A stretch of 64,000 nt of DNA, taken from the NCBI RefSeq assembly GCF_008327685.1, contig NZ_BDDE01000010.1, positions 124,001-188,000 on the forward strand, written 5' to 3'. The position numbers were made by a program, and so were the translations under genes. Of this stretch, positions 34,589 to 42,631 are shown piece after piece. This DNA comes from Actinomadura sp. K4S16 (lineage in GTDB: Bacteria > Actinomycetota > Actinomycetes > Streptosporangiales > Streptosporangiaceae). The first letter of the stretch is position 1. The number at the start of each line of letters is the position of its first letter. Under the pieces are notes generated by a model that saw only the letters and a program-made list of their open reading frames with translations, made no database searches and was not told where the DNA came from.

Positions 34589-35868
34589 CCCGGCCACCGT
34601 CCCGGGGCGCTGAGCACCATCGCGCTCTGGAAGCCGCCGAATCCGCTGCCGACCGTGAGCACCGTGTCGACCCGCTGCTCCCGCGCCGTCACCGGAACGT
34701 AGTCCAGGTCGCATTCGGGGTCCCGGTTCCGGAGGTTCGCGGTCGGCGGGACGAGGTCGTGCTCGATGGCCAGCGCGCACGCCGCCACCTCGATCGCGCC
34801 GATCGCGCCGAGCGAGTGGCCCACCACCGACTTGATGGAGCTGACGGGCACCCGGTAGGCGTGCTCCGCGCCGAGCCCGCGTTTGAAGGCGGCCGTCTCG
34901 TGCCGGTCGTTCTGCCTGGTGCCCGACCCGTGCGCGTTGACGTAGTCGACGCCGCTCGCGGGGACGCCAGCCTCGGCCAGCGCGCTCCTGATCGCCTCCG
35001 CCATCTCCGCGCCGTCGGGCCGCAGGCCGGTCATGTGGTAGGCGTTGCAGCGGGACGCGAACCCGCGGATCTCCGCGTGGACGTGCGCGCCCCGCGCGCG
35101 GGCGGCGGCGGAGTCCTCCAGTACCAGCATCGCCGCGCCCTCGCCGAGGACGAACCCCGCCCGGGTGGCGTCGAAGGGGCGGCAGGCCCGCTCGGGGTCG
35201 TCGTTGTCGGGGGAGGTCGCCCGGATCGCGTCGAAGCAGGCCACCGTGATCGGGGAGATGGGGGCTTCGCACGCCCCGGCCAGCACCACGTCCGCGGCGC
35301 GCTCGCGGATGATCTCCACCCCGTGCGCGAGGGCGTCCAGTCCGGAGGTGCATCCGGTCGACACCATGCAGGCGGGGCCTTCCGCGCCGACCTCCCAGGC
35401 GACCTCCCGGACCACGGACGTCGGGACGAGGTAGTCGGGCAGGTGCGGCGATCCGTACGACGGATCCACCACCGCGAGACGACCGCTGTCGCTGACCACG
35501 CTGTACTCGCGTTCCAGGGAGCCGGTGCAGCCGACCGCGCTGCCGACGACCACGCCGGTGCGGGCCGGGTCGAGGCCGCCGGAGCCGAGCCCGGAGGCGG
35601 CCAGGGCCTCGCGGGCGGTGACGACGGCGAACTGGGCGGCGCGGTCCATCCGGCGCCGCTGCCGGGGCGTCAGCCCGTGCCGGCCGGCGTCGAAGTCGAT
35701 CTCCGCCGCCACCCGGGACCGGAAGGGCCCCGGTTCGAAGGCGGTGATCGTGCGGAAGGCGGGTTTGCCGCCGGTGACGGTCTCCCAGAACCCGCCCGTG
35801 CCCGGAGTGCCCGGCGCCAGGACCCCGATCCCGGTGATCGCGACGGGACGGGCCGGGCACTCGCTCAT
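34585..35868 (-). CDS. Type II PKS ketosynthase alpha
   Basis: A 427-residue condensing enzyme that extends the polyketide with malonyl units. The catalytic residues are present: Cys173 in VSTGCTSGLDAL, His313 in VNAHGSGT, Lys346 and His351 in SIKSVVGHSLGA. It starts with a four-base overlap after the cupin gene and overlaps the KS-beta gene at its end, as in most type II minimal PKS operons. The order cupin, KS-alpha, KS-beta, ACP, aromatase/O-methyltransferase is that of tcmJKLMN. Confidence 0.95.
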   Translation of the reverse strand: MSECPARPVAITGIGVLAPGTPGTGGFWETVTGGKPAFRTITAFEPGPFRSRVAAEIDFDAGRHGLTPRQRRRMDRAAQFAVVTAREALAASGLGSGGLDPARTGVVVGSAVGCTGSLEREYSVVSDSGRLAVVDPSYGSPHLPDYLVPTSVVREVAWEVGAEGPACMVSTGCTSGLDALAHGVEIIRERAADVVLAGACEAPISPITVACFDAIRATSPDNDDPERACRPFDATRAGFVLGEGAAMLVLEDSAAARARGAHVHAEIRGFASRCNAYHMTGLRPDGAEMAEAIRSALAEAGVPASGVDYVNAHGSGTRQNDRHETAAFKRGLGAEHAYRVPVSSIKSVVGHSLGAIGAIEVAACALAIEHDLVPPTANLRNRDPECDLDYVPVTAREQRVDTVLTVGSGFGGFQSAMVLSAPGRWPG

Positions 35869-36341
35869 GCCCGCTCCCGCGTGCCCGCGGCGGACGGCGC
35901 CGCATCCATCGCCGGCCCGGGCTTCGCGTCCACCGACGGGGGCGGCCCGTCGCCGGGCGGCTCCGCGGTCTCCACATGCCCCATCTCGGGGCTCGGCGCC
36001 AGCGGCCCGAGGAACAGCACGGCCGTCACCGGCCGGTCGCCGCGGTTCTCGTAGCGGTGCCGGGCGCCCCGCCGGATCAGCAGCGACTCCCGCGGGCCCA
36101 CGGTCTGCTCCGCGCCGTTGACGGTGACGAGAAGCCGCCCGTCGCAGACGTAGACGTGCTCGTCGGTGTACGGGTGGTAGTGCTCGCTGACGCGCTCACC
36201 CGGCTCCAGTTCGAGGAGCGCCATGAAGCCCGCCGTCGTCCGGGCCGTGCCCGGCGACAGGAGCACCCGGACGGTGCCGCCGAGCCGGTGGTTGGGGACG
36301 ACGTCGCCGGCGCCGACCTTGACGGCTTCGAGAGCGGTCAC
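35865..36341 (-). CDS. Cupin domain protein (TcmJ-like)
   Basis: A 158-residue single-domain cupin. Metal-ligand positions are visible in the motif SEHYHPYTDEHVYVCDG and in the second motif (RRGARHRYENRGDRP). The GTG start fits the usual N terminus of polyketide-associated cupins (ALEAVKVGAGDVVPNHRLGG); an ATG at 36449 would add an unrelated arginine-rich stretch. A long Pro/Ala tail follows the cupin fold. TcmJ-type cupins assist early ring formation in aromatic polyketide assembly (family knowledge). It is the first enzyme gene of the operon and overlaps KS-alpha by ATGA. Confidence 0.88.
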   Translation of the reverse strand: MTALEAVKVGAGDVVPNHRLGGTVRVLLSPGTARTTAGFMALLELEPGERVSEHYHPYTDEHVYVCDGRLLVTVNGAEQTVGPRESLLIRRGARHRYENRGDRPVTAVLFLGPLAPSPEMGHVETAEPPGDGPPPSVDAKPGPAMDAAPSAAGTRERA

Positions 36342-36415
36342 GTCGTCCCGCCCCGCCTTCTGGGCGAGACCGGGCCGGCGGAGCGGGGGACGAGGGGGAC
36401 GAAGGTGCGGGTCAT
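36338..36415 (-). CDS. Possible 25-residue leader peptide coupled to the cupin gene
   Basis: A short frame begins with an ATG preceded at about 10 bases by GAAAGGA and ends in TGA, which overlaps the cupin GTG (GTGA). The peptide is Arg- and Pro-rich (MTRTFVPLVPRSAG at its start). The arrangement would couple cupin translation to the leader. It could equally be a chance frame in GC-rich DNA. Confidence 0.35.
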   Translation of the reverse strand: MTRTFVPLVPRSAGPVSPRRRGGTT

Positions 36416-36453
36416 CAAGGGCGTTCCTTTCGGAGAACCGCGCGAACACTCTT

Positions 36454-36485
36454 CTTATAACCAGGAATTGACGATCAATTACTGG
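36454..36485 (-). promoter_or_regulatory. Promoter of polyketide operon with imperfect 25-bp palindrome
   Basis: On the minus strand a TATAAG -10-like element lies at 36459-36454. Immediately upstream (36461-36485) is a palindrome: outer arms CCAG/CTGG and inner arms AATTGA/TCAATT around CGA, with one mismatched pair. A repressor bound there would cover the -35 region. The regulator is not encoded next to it. The sequence here is AT-rich against the GC-rich background, which makes chance less likely. Confidence 0.6.
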
Positions 36486-37177
36486 CCGCAGGTAGATTGT
36501 TGCGAGGCACTCTGCAAATCCACCGGCCCCCCCTAAAAGGGAATTTGATTTGAGTCGATTACTCCGTATGCCCGAGCTGGGCGGCTCGCCAGATGAACGC
36601 GGTTCGCTGGCTTTTCAGCCGTGGAGGTCGTCGATCACGGCACTGGCGATCATCACTTCTGAGCTGCCAGGAAGACCATCATGGCCGTGGCCCCGAAGAT
36701 CGGGGCCACGGCTCCATCCGGATCGCCTCGCCATAAGTCGATCGCATCGGACGACACGAGAAACACGGGCGTCGATTTCGACGAAAACGGCGGCCGCGAT
36801 GCCACCCGGAACGGTTGCACGTTCAATGAAGGCGTTCTTGGACCACTCTCGCTCCAGTACTCTCACCAGGACGGATCAATTGTCTTCGGGGCGGCCTGGA
36901 AGGCAGGATTCCCTGACGGTTCGCGGACACCCGAAAGCGGAATGCCCGGGATTCCCGCCGGCACCGTGCCGGTCGGCCGACCGAGCGAGAGGCGGTCGGC
37001 CGCGGCAGCCGGGGACCGCGGGCGACGGCGGCCGCGGCCGGCACTCGGCATGGGCACCGCCTCGGGCTCACCGATGCGAGTGAATGCGGGGTGAATGCGG
37101 GTGAATCCGTGCACCGGACGCCGATGCGGCCTCTAGAGTGATCTTGGGCGGCAGTCGGGACGATCCGAGGGGCAGAC
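36486..37177. other. Intergenic region, reduced GC, no confident gene
   Basis: About 690 bp between the polyketide promoter and the methyltransferase gene. Short frames exist on both strands (for example 36681-37094 on plus), but none resembles a known family or has a good ribosome site. The region contains the strong hairpin at 36684-36712 and may hold a decayed gene. Confidence 0.45.
36684..36712. terminator. Perfect 12-bp hairpin of unclear owner
   Basis: GCCGTGGCCCCG and CGGGGCCACGGC pair around the loop AAGAT. The shape is that of a strong terminator, but no recognised gene ends at it. It insulates the polyketide promoter from the methyltransferase gene. Confidence 0.6.
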
Positions 37178-37981
37178 GTGACCGAAGACCAGGTGGACCT
37201 GAACACCGAGATCCCCCATTCCGCCCGGGTCTACGACTACATCCTCGGCGGCAAGGACAACTACCCGGCGGACCGGGCGGCCGCGGCGAACATCGTCGGT
37301 GATTGGCCCAACCTCCCGAAATCCATGCGCGCCAACAGGAACTTCATGGCGCGGATGACCCGCCGCCTGGTCGATGAGTTCGGCATCCGGCAGTTCCTGG
37401 ACATCGGCACGGGGCTCCCCACCTCCCCCAACCTGCACGAGGTGGCCCAGGCCGTCGCGCCGGAGTCGCGGATCGTCTATGTCGACAACGACCCGATCGT
37501 CCTGGTCCACGCCCGCGCTCTGCTCACGAGCGCGCCGGAGGGCAGGACCACCTACCTCGACGCCGACTTCCTCGATCCCGACGCGATCCTGGGCTCCAGC
37601 CGCCTGGGCGAGACCCTCGACCTGAGCCTGCCCGTCGCACTGAGCCTGATCGCGATCGTGCACTTCATGCCGGACGACGCCGAGGTCCAGCGGATCATCG
37701 ACCGCCTGATGGAGCCCCTGGCTCCGGGCAGCATGCTCGCGCTGTCGACCTGCACGGCCGACAGCGCACCGGAAGAGGTCGCGGCGGGCGTGGCGGCCTA
37801 CAACGCCAACGGCATCCCGCTGGTGGCGCGGACGAAGCCCGAGGTGGAGCGCTTCTTCGGCGGCCTGGAGATCCTCGACCCGGGCATCGTGCTCGTGAAC
37901 CACTGGCACCCCGACCAGGCGGCGTCCGAGGTCGCGGACGCCCACGTCCACATGTACGGGGGCATCGGCCGCAAGCGCTGA
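37178..37981 (+). CDS. SAV2177 family SAM-dependent methyltransferase
   Basis: A 267-residue protein of the actinomycete-specific SAV2177 family (Methyltransf_19). The family signature ARVYDYILGGKDNYPADRA is at the N terminus, with the SAM-binding strand FLDIGTGLPTSPN and YVDNDPIVL after it. The start is a GTG with GAGG upstream. Genome copies of this family are numerous and substrates are mostly unknown. It is divergent from the polyketide operon across more than 800 bp, so membership in that cluster is not supported. Confidence 0.92.
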   Translation: MTEDQVDLNTEIPHSARVYDYILGGKDNYPADRAAAANIVGDWPNLPKSMRANRNFMARMTRRLVDEFGIRQFLDIGTGLPTSPNLHEVAQAVAPESRIVYVDNDPIVLVHARALLTSAPEGRTTYLDADFLDPDAILGSSRLGETLDLSLPVALSLIAIVHFMPDDAEVQRIIDRLMEPLAPGSMLALSTCTADSAPEEVAAGVAAYNANGIPLVARTKPEVERFFGGLEILDPGIVLVNHWHPDQAASEVADAHVHMYGGIGRKR

Positions 37982-38042
37982 CCCGTCCCGCGCCCGCCTC
38001 GCAGTGCGCGAGCAGGAGCGCACCATACGGCGAGGACTGCAA

Positions 38043-38075
38043 CGAGGCGGGCGGGGCGCGGCCCCACCCGCCTCG
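38043..38075. terminator. Bidirectional terminator hairpin
   Basis: CGAGGCGGG pairs with CCCGCCTCG, and after one mismatch GGGGC pairs with GCCCC, giving a 15-position stem with a 3-base loop. It lies between the convergent methyltransferase and DUF305 genes. Confidence 0.75.
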
Positions 38076-38088
38076 CGCAGGACGGCCG

Positions 38089-38703
38089 TTACTGCTTCAG
38101 CAGGGTTCGCATCCTCGCTATCTCGGCGGTCTGCGAGGAGACGATGCTCCCGGCCATCCGCTTGGCCGGCGGGAACATCCCGGCGGACTCCTCGGTCCTG
38201 GCCATGGCCACGGCGCCCTCGTGATGCTCGATCATCATCTCCAGGAACGCCTTGTCGAACGCCTCGCCCTTGGCCGCCTTCAACTCCTTCATGTCCTGCT
38301 CGCTCATCATGCCGTCCGTGCCGCCATGGTGCATGCCGCCCATGCCGGTCATGCCGGGTGAGGGAACCGGAGCGCCCCAGTCCTTCAGCCACCCGGAGAG
38401 CTGCTCGATCTCCGGCGCCTGCGCCTTCCTGATCTCGGCGGCCAGGGACTTCACCTCCGCGGAGGAGGCCCGGGTGGCCGCGAGGTCGGCCATCTCGACC
38501 GCCTGCCGGTGATGCGGGATCATCATCTGCGCGAACATGACGTCCTGGCCGTTGTGCCGGCCCGCCTGCGCGCCGCCCGAAGCGGGTGGCGAGCTCGCGG
38601 ACGTCGAGTGCCCCGTCGTTCCGTGGGAGTCCTTGCCGTCACCGCACGCGGCCAGAGCGATCGCCATGGCCGGGACGGTCACGAGCGCGAACGCTCGCTT
38701 CAT
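38089..38703 (-). CDS. DUF305 domain lipoprotein
   Basis: A 204-residue exported lipoprotein with lipobox ALAAC and a Ser/His-rich linker. It contains two DUF305 (ferritin-like, four-helix) halves marked by MMIPHHRQAVEMA and MMIEHHEGAVAMA, whose His-His pairs are likely metal ligands, and a Met/Gly/His-rich stretch between them (GMTGMGGMHHGG). Such proteins often accompany copper or other metal handling genes (inference). The gene lies 76 bp downstream of a DUF6153 gene, on the same strand. Confidence 0.9.
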   Translation of the reverse strand: MKRAFALVTVPAMAIALAACGDGKDSHGTTGHSTSASSPPASGGAQAGRHNGQDVMFAQMMIPHHRQAVEMADLAATRASSAEVKSLAAEIRKAQAPEIEQLSGWLKDWGAPVPSPGMTGMGGMHHGGTDGMMSEQDMKELKAAKGEAFDKAFLEMMIEHHEGAVAMARTEESAGMFPPAKRMAGSIVSSQTAEIARMRTLLKQ

Positions 38704-38779
38704 CGTGGTGTGCCTTTCGTGTCGAGATCTGTGATCGGTGGTCGGCGACGACGCCCATGCGGGCACCGCCGAAGACCTG

Positions 38780-39307
38780 TCACAGCCTCAGCACGCTCAA
38801 CCGATGCAGGGACGGTCGCGGCGGCGGCCGCCCCACCAGCAGGATCCGGACCCGTGCAGACCGGGGCGCGGCCACGGCGGGCGACGCCCGCAGGTGCAGC
38901 GCCAGGATGGCCGCGGCGACCGCGAGCACGGTCAGCATGGCCAGGCAGAGTTGGCCGCCGGGATGGTCGGGGTGGTCGGAGTGGTGACCGCCCGTTCCCT
39001 CACCATGAGGCGAATGGTGCTCCGCCATCGCGCCCCCGACCGGGGTGGCGTGCCCGGCCGCCATGGACGTCAGCGGAACGCCGCTCATGTCGGCCGGGTT
39101 CGATGCGGCCTGGAAGCCGTGCATCGCCAGCAGGCCGAAAAGCACGCACAGGCCGAACACCGCCCGGAGGACGCGCTGACGCGGAGAGTGCTCCGTCGCC
39201 CCCTTCAGCCGTCCCACCCGCCGTTCCGCTCGTACCGCCCCGGATGCCGCGCTCTCTCTGCGCCGTGCTCCCCGATCCTTGGGAACAGCGTAGCGATCGG
39301 CAGGCAT
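38780..39307 (-). CDS. DUF6153 family membrane protein, His-rich
   Basis: A 175-residue protein with two hydrophobic segments (VLRAVFGLCVLFGLLAMHGF and LAMLTVLAVAAAILALHL) separated by a His- and Met-rich loop (AEHHSPHGEG, GGHHSDHPDHPGG). This pattern matches DUF6153, found beside DUF305 genes in actinomycetes. The loop faces the outside and could bind metal. The start is uncertain: the first 40 residues are basic and could be untranslated, with a later start nearer the first membrane segment. It is likely co-transcribed with the DUF305 gene. Confidence 0.75.
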   Translation of the reverse strand: MPADRYAVPKDRGARRRESAASGAVRAERRVGRLKGATEHSPRQRVLRAVFGLCVLFGLLAMHGFQAASNPADMSGVPLTSMAAGHATPVGGAMAEHHSPHGEGTGGHHSDHPDHPGGQLCLAMLTVLAVAAAILALHLRASPAVAAPRSARVRILLVGRPPPRPSLHRLSVLRL

Positions 39308-39485
39308 CGGCTGAGGCCATACCTCCCCGCCACGCCGGCCGTTCTGGACGAGCGCGGGTGAGAGGGCCGACAGGTATCAGCCTGGCAACCGTATTCAGCG
39401 CGCGACCGTCAAAGGGTTCGTCCGCTTTCGTCCGCACGAGTCGCCGCACGAGAATCGGGCGACCGCCTACGGAGGAGTTGATCGA

Positions 39486-39956
39486 GTGAAGCAGCCCGTC
39501 CCGTACGTCATTCCCGAGGCCAGGGAGAAGGCGATCGCCCTGGTCGCCGGAGGCGACATGATTCCCGCCATCAAGCTGATCCGGCAGGTCACCGGGCTCG
39601 GGCTCAAAGAGGCCAAGGATTACGTGGACGGCCTCAAAGGTGAGGCGTATGCGCGGTCGGTTCCGGTCGACGTCCAGGCCAAAGCGCGCGCGCTGATCGC
39701 TGAAGGGAGAGGGAAGGACGCGGTGAAACTCGTCAAGCGGGAGACCTCTCTCGGGACGAGAGGGGCCAAAGAGTACGTCGACGCCGTCCGAGCCGGTTGG
39801 GTCCCCGCAGAGCCGCCCGAGGAAAGGCCCGTGCTGTCGGACCGGGTACGGGCCTTCAAGGCCGCCGGAGACTACGAATCGGCCATCGCGCTCGTCTGCG
39901 CCGAGACCGGCATGCAGCGCGAGGAGGCGCACCGCTTCATCGAGGCACTCCGCTGA
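39486..39956 (+). CDS. Protein with three ribosomal L7/L12 C-terminal-like repeats
   Basis: A 156-residue soluble protein made of three repeats of a helix-loop-helix unit like the L7/L12 C-terminal domain: [20 protein letters not shown] with [11 protein letters not shown], then [20 protein letters not shown] with [11 protein letters not shown], then [19 protein letters not shown] with [11 protein letters not shown]. The start is a GTG with GGAGGAG upstream. It is not the ribosomal protein itself, since the L7/L12 N-terminal dimerisation domain is absent. Single-repeat proteins are common in actinomycetes; function unknown. Confidence 0.82.
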   Translation: MKQPVPYVIPEAREKAIALVAGGDMIPAIKLIRQVTGLGLKEAKDYVDGLKGEAYARSVPVDVQAKARALIAEGRGKDAVKLVKRETSLGTRGAKEYVDAVRAGWVPAEPPEERPVLSDRVRAFKAAGDYESAIALVCAETGMQREEAHRFIEALR

Positions 39957-40046
39957 CCGTCGGCAGCGGGGACACGGAAGAGCCGCCGCCACAAGGCGCT
40001 CCTCCGCCGGTATCACCACTCTTTCAGTGGAACGGGGAGCAGGGAA

Positions 40047-41570
40047 ATGGGAGTACGTGGTCAGGGGCAGGCCCGAGCCTGCCGCGTGGGAGCGGGGGCG
40101 TTAGCCCTTCTCTTGGCTATCTCCGCATGCGGCGATGGAGGTGACGATGATTCCGGCGGCCCGGAGAAGACCGGCAAGGCGGCCGCCGAGGCCGGTTTCG
40201 CGGTCCCGATGGCGCACGACTCGGGCCCGGCGCACGTCGAACTCCTGAAGCTGAGCAGGACCTCCGCCAACACCGTCACGGGGCAATTCCGCGTCGTCAA
40301 CGATGGACAGAGCGAACTGAAGCTGCGGATCAGTCTGTTCGAGGGCGGCCGTGAGGGCGACATCCGCAGTCTGGAGGCGAACGGGATCGGATTGCTCGAC
40401 GGGATCGGCGGCAAGCTCTACATGCCGCTGAGGACGGCCGACGGCACGTGCCTGTGCACCGCGCTCGGCGCCGAGGGGCTCCCGCCCGGTGCCTCGCTGG
40501 ACGTCTACGCGGTCTTCCCCGCTCCGCCCGCCGCGGTGAAGAGGGTGACGGTGACGCTCCCCCTGACCGTGCCGATGCAGGACGTGCCGATCGGTGACGG
40601 CCCGCTGCGGGCGCTGCCGGACCAGAAGGACCCGGCCTCGGTGTCGCTGGCGCCGCCGCGCATCCTCACCGTGGCCGGGGTCGCCCAAGGCGACGACCAG
40701 TCCGTGGACGACGACGGCGACAACCGTGCCGTGCGGCTGTCGTCGGACGTGCTGTTCGCCCTGAACAAGGCCGATCTGACACCGCAGGCCGACAAGCTCC
40801 TGCGCGGCGTTGCCCAGCAGGTCGACTCGTCCCGCGGCAGCACGGTCAAGATCGACGGCTACACCGACTCGAGCGGCAACGACGCCATCAACCGACCGCT
40901 GTCGGAGCGGCGCGCCAAGGCCGTCGCCGACCGGCTCAAGCGGCTGGTCACCCGCACCGGCGTCACCTTCCAGACCGCCGGACACGGATCAGCCGACCCC
41001 GTGGCGTCCAACGACAGCGAGAGCGGGCGCCGCAAGAACCGCCGGGTCACCGCGAGCTTCACCATGCCGCCGCCTCCTCCCACCACGGCGGGCGGGCAGC
41101 CCTACCGCTGGACGCCCGGCAAGCCGGCCTCGTCCAAGACGGCGGCCTTCACCGCGCCCGAGGCCAAGAACCTGCAGGTCGAAGTGAACTCCCTGCATCG
41201 CGACCAGTCAGGCCTGACCACCTTCGTCTGGACGCTCCGCAACAACGGGAAGTCCCAGGCGGACGTGGGCTCGGCGTTCGAGTTGGACCTCCAGTACCAC
41301 GACATGATGACGCCCACGTCGCAGAGCGCTGACGGAATCTCCGTCCTCGACACGGCCAGTGGCGTCTGGTACTACCCGTTGCGCGCATCGAGCGAGGAAT
41401 GCGTCTGCGCCTCCTTGATCCGCAGTGACGCGAAGAAGGTCCTCGACCCCGGGGAGAGCGTGACCTACTCGGGCGTCTACCGGCTTCCGGCCGAGGCCCG
41501 GACCGTGGACATCGACTTCCCCTGGTCCGGCCATGAAGGGCTCCGCTTGAAGGGCGTCGCGGTCAATTAG
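40047..41570 (+). CDS. OmpA-domain lipoprotein with flanking duplicated domains
   Basis: A 507-residue exported lipoprotein (LLLAISAC lipobox). The OmpA-like peptidoglycan-binding domain is central (about 225-335): LFALNKADLTPQADKLLRG, KIDGYTDSSGNDAIN, SERRAKAVADRL and GRRKNRRVT. It is flanked by two similar beta-rich domains, about 50-190 and 370-505. Each ends in a Tyr-Met/Tyr-Pro-Leu-Arg segment followed by a CxC pair (MPLRTADGTCLCTAL; YPLRASSEECVCASL). Binding to cell-wall peptidoglycan from the membrane side is likely. It is not an outer membrane protein, as this is an actinomycete. Confidence 0.85.
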   Translation: MGVRGQGQARACRVGAGALALLLAISACGDGGDDDSGGPEKTGKAAAEAGFAVPMAHDSGPAHVELLKLSRTSANTVTGQFRVVNDGQSELKLRISLFEGGREGDIRSLEANGIGLLDGIGGKLYMPLRTADGTCLCTALGAEGLPPGASLDVYAVFPAPPAAVKRVTVTLPLTVPMQDVPIGDGPLRALPDQKDPASVSLAPPRILTVAGVAQGDDQSVDDDGDNRAVRLSSDVLFALNKADLTPQADKLLRGVAQQVDSSRGSTVKIDGYTDSSGNDAINRPLSERRAKAVADRLKRLVTRTGVTFQTAGHGSADPVASNDSESGRRKNRRVTASFTMPPPPPTTAGGQPYRWTPGKPASSKTAAFTAPEAKNLQVEVNSLHRDQSGLTTFVWTLRNNGKSQADVGSAFELDLQYHDMMTPTSQSADGISVLDTASGVWYYPLRASSEECVCASLIRSDAKKVLDPGESVTYSGVYRLPAEARTVDIDFPWSGHEGLRLKGVAVN

Positions 41571-41647
41571 CCGACGCCCCGCACACCGCCGACGGCGAAG
41601 GGCGTGGCCGCCTGACGCTCCGCTGCCCGTTTCCCGGAAGCGAAGCC

Positions 41648-42001
41648 TCAGGCGGCCGTCGCCAGGGCGGAGACCCCCGATCCGGCGAACTCGTCCAGGG
41701 CCCCTTGTCGCCCGGAGATGGCCAGCGGCAGCGAAGAAGCACCGCGCTCCCGCTCCACTTCTTGTGCGTTCTGCCGGTGGAAGTCGAACCGGGCCTGCGC
41801 AAGGCGGACGACGAAACCGAGGCGCGTCGTATGGGCCGTGTCGACCAGATGGGCCACCACGTCATGCACCGTCCACCCGTCGCACAGCGACGGTCCCTCC
41901 CACTGCTCGGCATCGAGGTGCGAGAGGTCCTCGATCAGCGCGGCACGCTCCGTGTGCACCATCGGCCACACATCACTCACGGCTTCTCCCAGGCTCGCCA
42001 T
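41648..42001 (-). pseudogene. Truncated DinB/mycothiol-dependent maleylpyruvate isomerase-like gene
   Basis: Only the N-terminal half of the family is present. The first 90 residues match (VWPMVHTERAALIEDL, PSLCDGWTVHDVVAHLVDTA, GFVVRLAQARFDFHR), including the metal-ligand His, but the frame ends after about 117 residues instead of the usual 200 or so, with an unrelated tail. No continuation was found in the neighbouring frames up to 41571. It is therefore probably a decayed gene; a functional short variant cannot be excluded. A GTG one codon upstream (42004) is an alternative start. Confidence 0.6.
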
Positions 42002-42059
42002 CACGTCCGCACCTAGGACTCACGCCCCGACGAGAACTCATCACAGGCGGAACGCCGTG

Positions 42060-42428
42060 TCAGCGGTGGTCGTTCTCCTTCAGTTCGACGACCCAGGCGC
42101 GGCGCTCGGCGATCTTGCCGTCGCGCATGACGAACACCTCCGCCATGGACATGCGCATCTCGCCGCCCGCGGCGCGCTCCACCGTCCCAGTGAGTTCCGC
42201 CATGACGACATCGCCCTCTTCGACCATCCGCACGACCTCCAGGCGCGGCGGGTCGAGGAGTCCGGGCGGGCCGTCGATGGCCTTGTCGTAGGCCTCCTTG
42301 CCGGTCAGGCGGAAGGCGCCGAAGACGGTCCACTCGATGTCGTCGGTCAGGCAGGACAGGATCTGCTCGTGATCGTTCTTGCGGAAGCCGTCCAGGTAGG
42401 TGTTGACGGTCTCGATGTTGCGTGACAT
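42060..42428 (-). CDS. SnoaL/NTF2-like protein
   Basis: A 122-residue NTF2-fold protein. It has the helix NTYLDGFRKNDHEQILSCL, DDIEWTVFGAFRLTGKEAYD, and C-terminal strands ending SMAEVFVMRDGKIAERRAW. These proteins bind or isomerise small hydrophobic ligands. The start ATG has GGAG at 7 bases. It is divergent from the TetR gene at 42632, so that TetR may control it. The specific role is unknown. Confidence 0.85.
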   Translation of the reverse strand: MSRNIETVNTYLDGFRKNDHEQILSCLTDDIEWTVFGAFRLTGKEAYDKAIDGPPGLLDPPRLEVVRMVEEGDVVMAELTGTVERAAGGEMRMSMAEVFVMRDGKIAERRAWVVELKENDHR

Positions 42429-42589
42429 TGCCTTCTCCTTCGAACCCGATGGGCGCCGCCGCATGCACCGGCGGCTCCCCTGCAGGTCGGTCGGAGCGGT
42501 CGGCGGGTTCTCGACATCGTTCCGTCTGCGAGTTCGGCGCGAAGGGCGCCGGTCCTCCCCGTCGGCGGGCGCGGTTCGGGCTGGCCAGG

Positions 42590-42602
42590 GACCATAATGG
42601 TC
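42590..42602. promoter_or_regulatory. Palindrome upstream of TetR gene
   Basis: GACCAT-A-ATGGTC is a perfect 13-bp palindrome located 29 bp upstream of the TetR start, in the gap shared with the SnoaL-like gene. It is a candidate autoregulatory operator. Confidence 0.5.
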
Positions 42603-42631
42603 GTTCACCGTCCTACGGAGGAACTGCAGCG

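Noticed and set aside
36681..37094. A 137-residue plus-strand frame in the polyketide intergenic region
   Set aside because: It starts inside the hairpin, has no ribosome site or recognisable domain, and its composition does not match the neighbouring genes.
41606..41657. GGCCGCCTGA...TCAGGCGGCC inverted repeat after the OmpA gene
   Set aside because: Ten-base arms pair, but the loop is 32 bases and the right arm overlaps coding sequence of the truncated gene; too weak to call a terminator.
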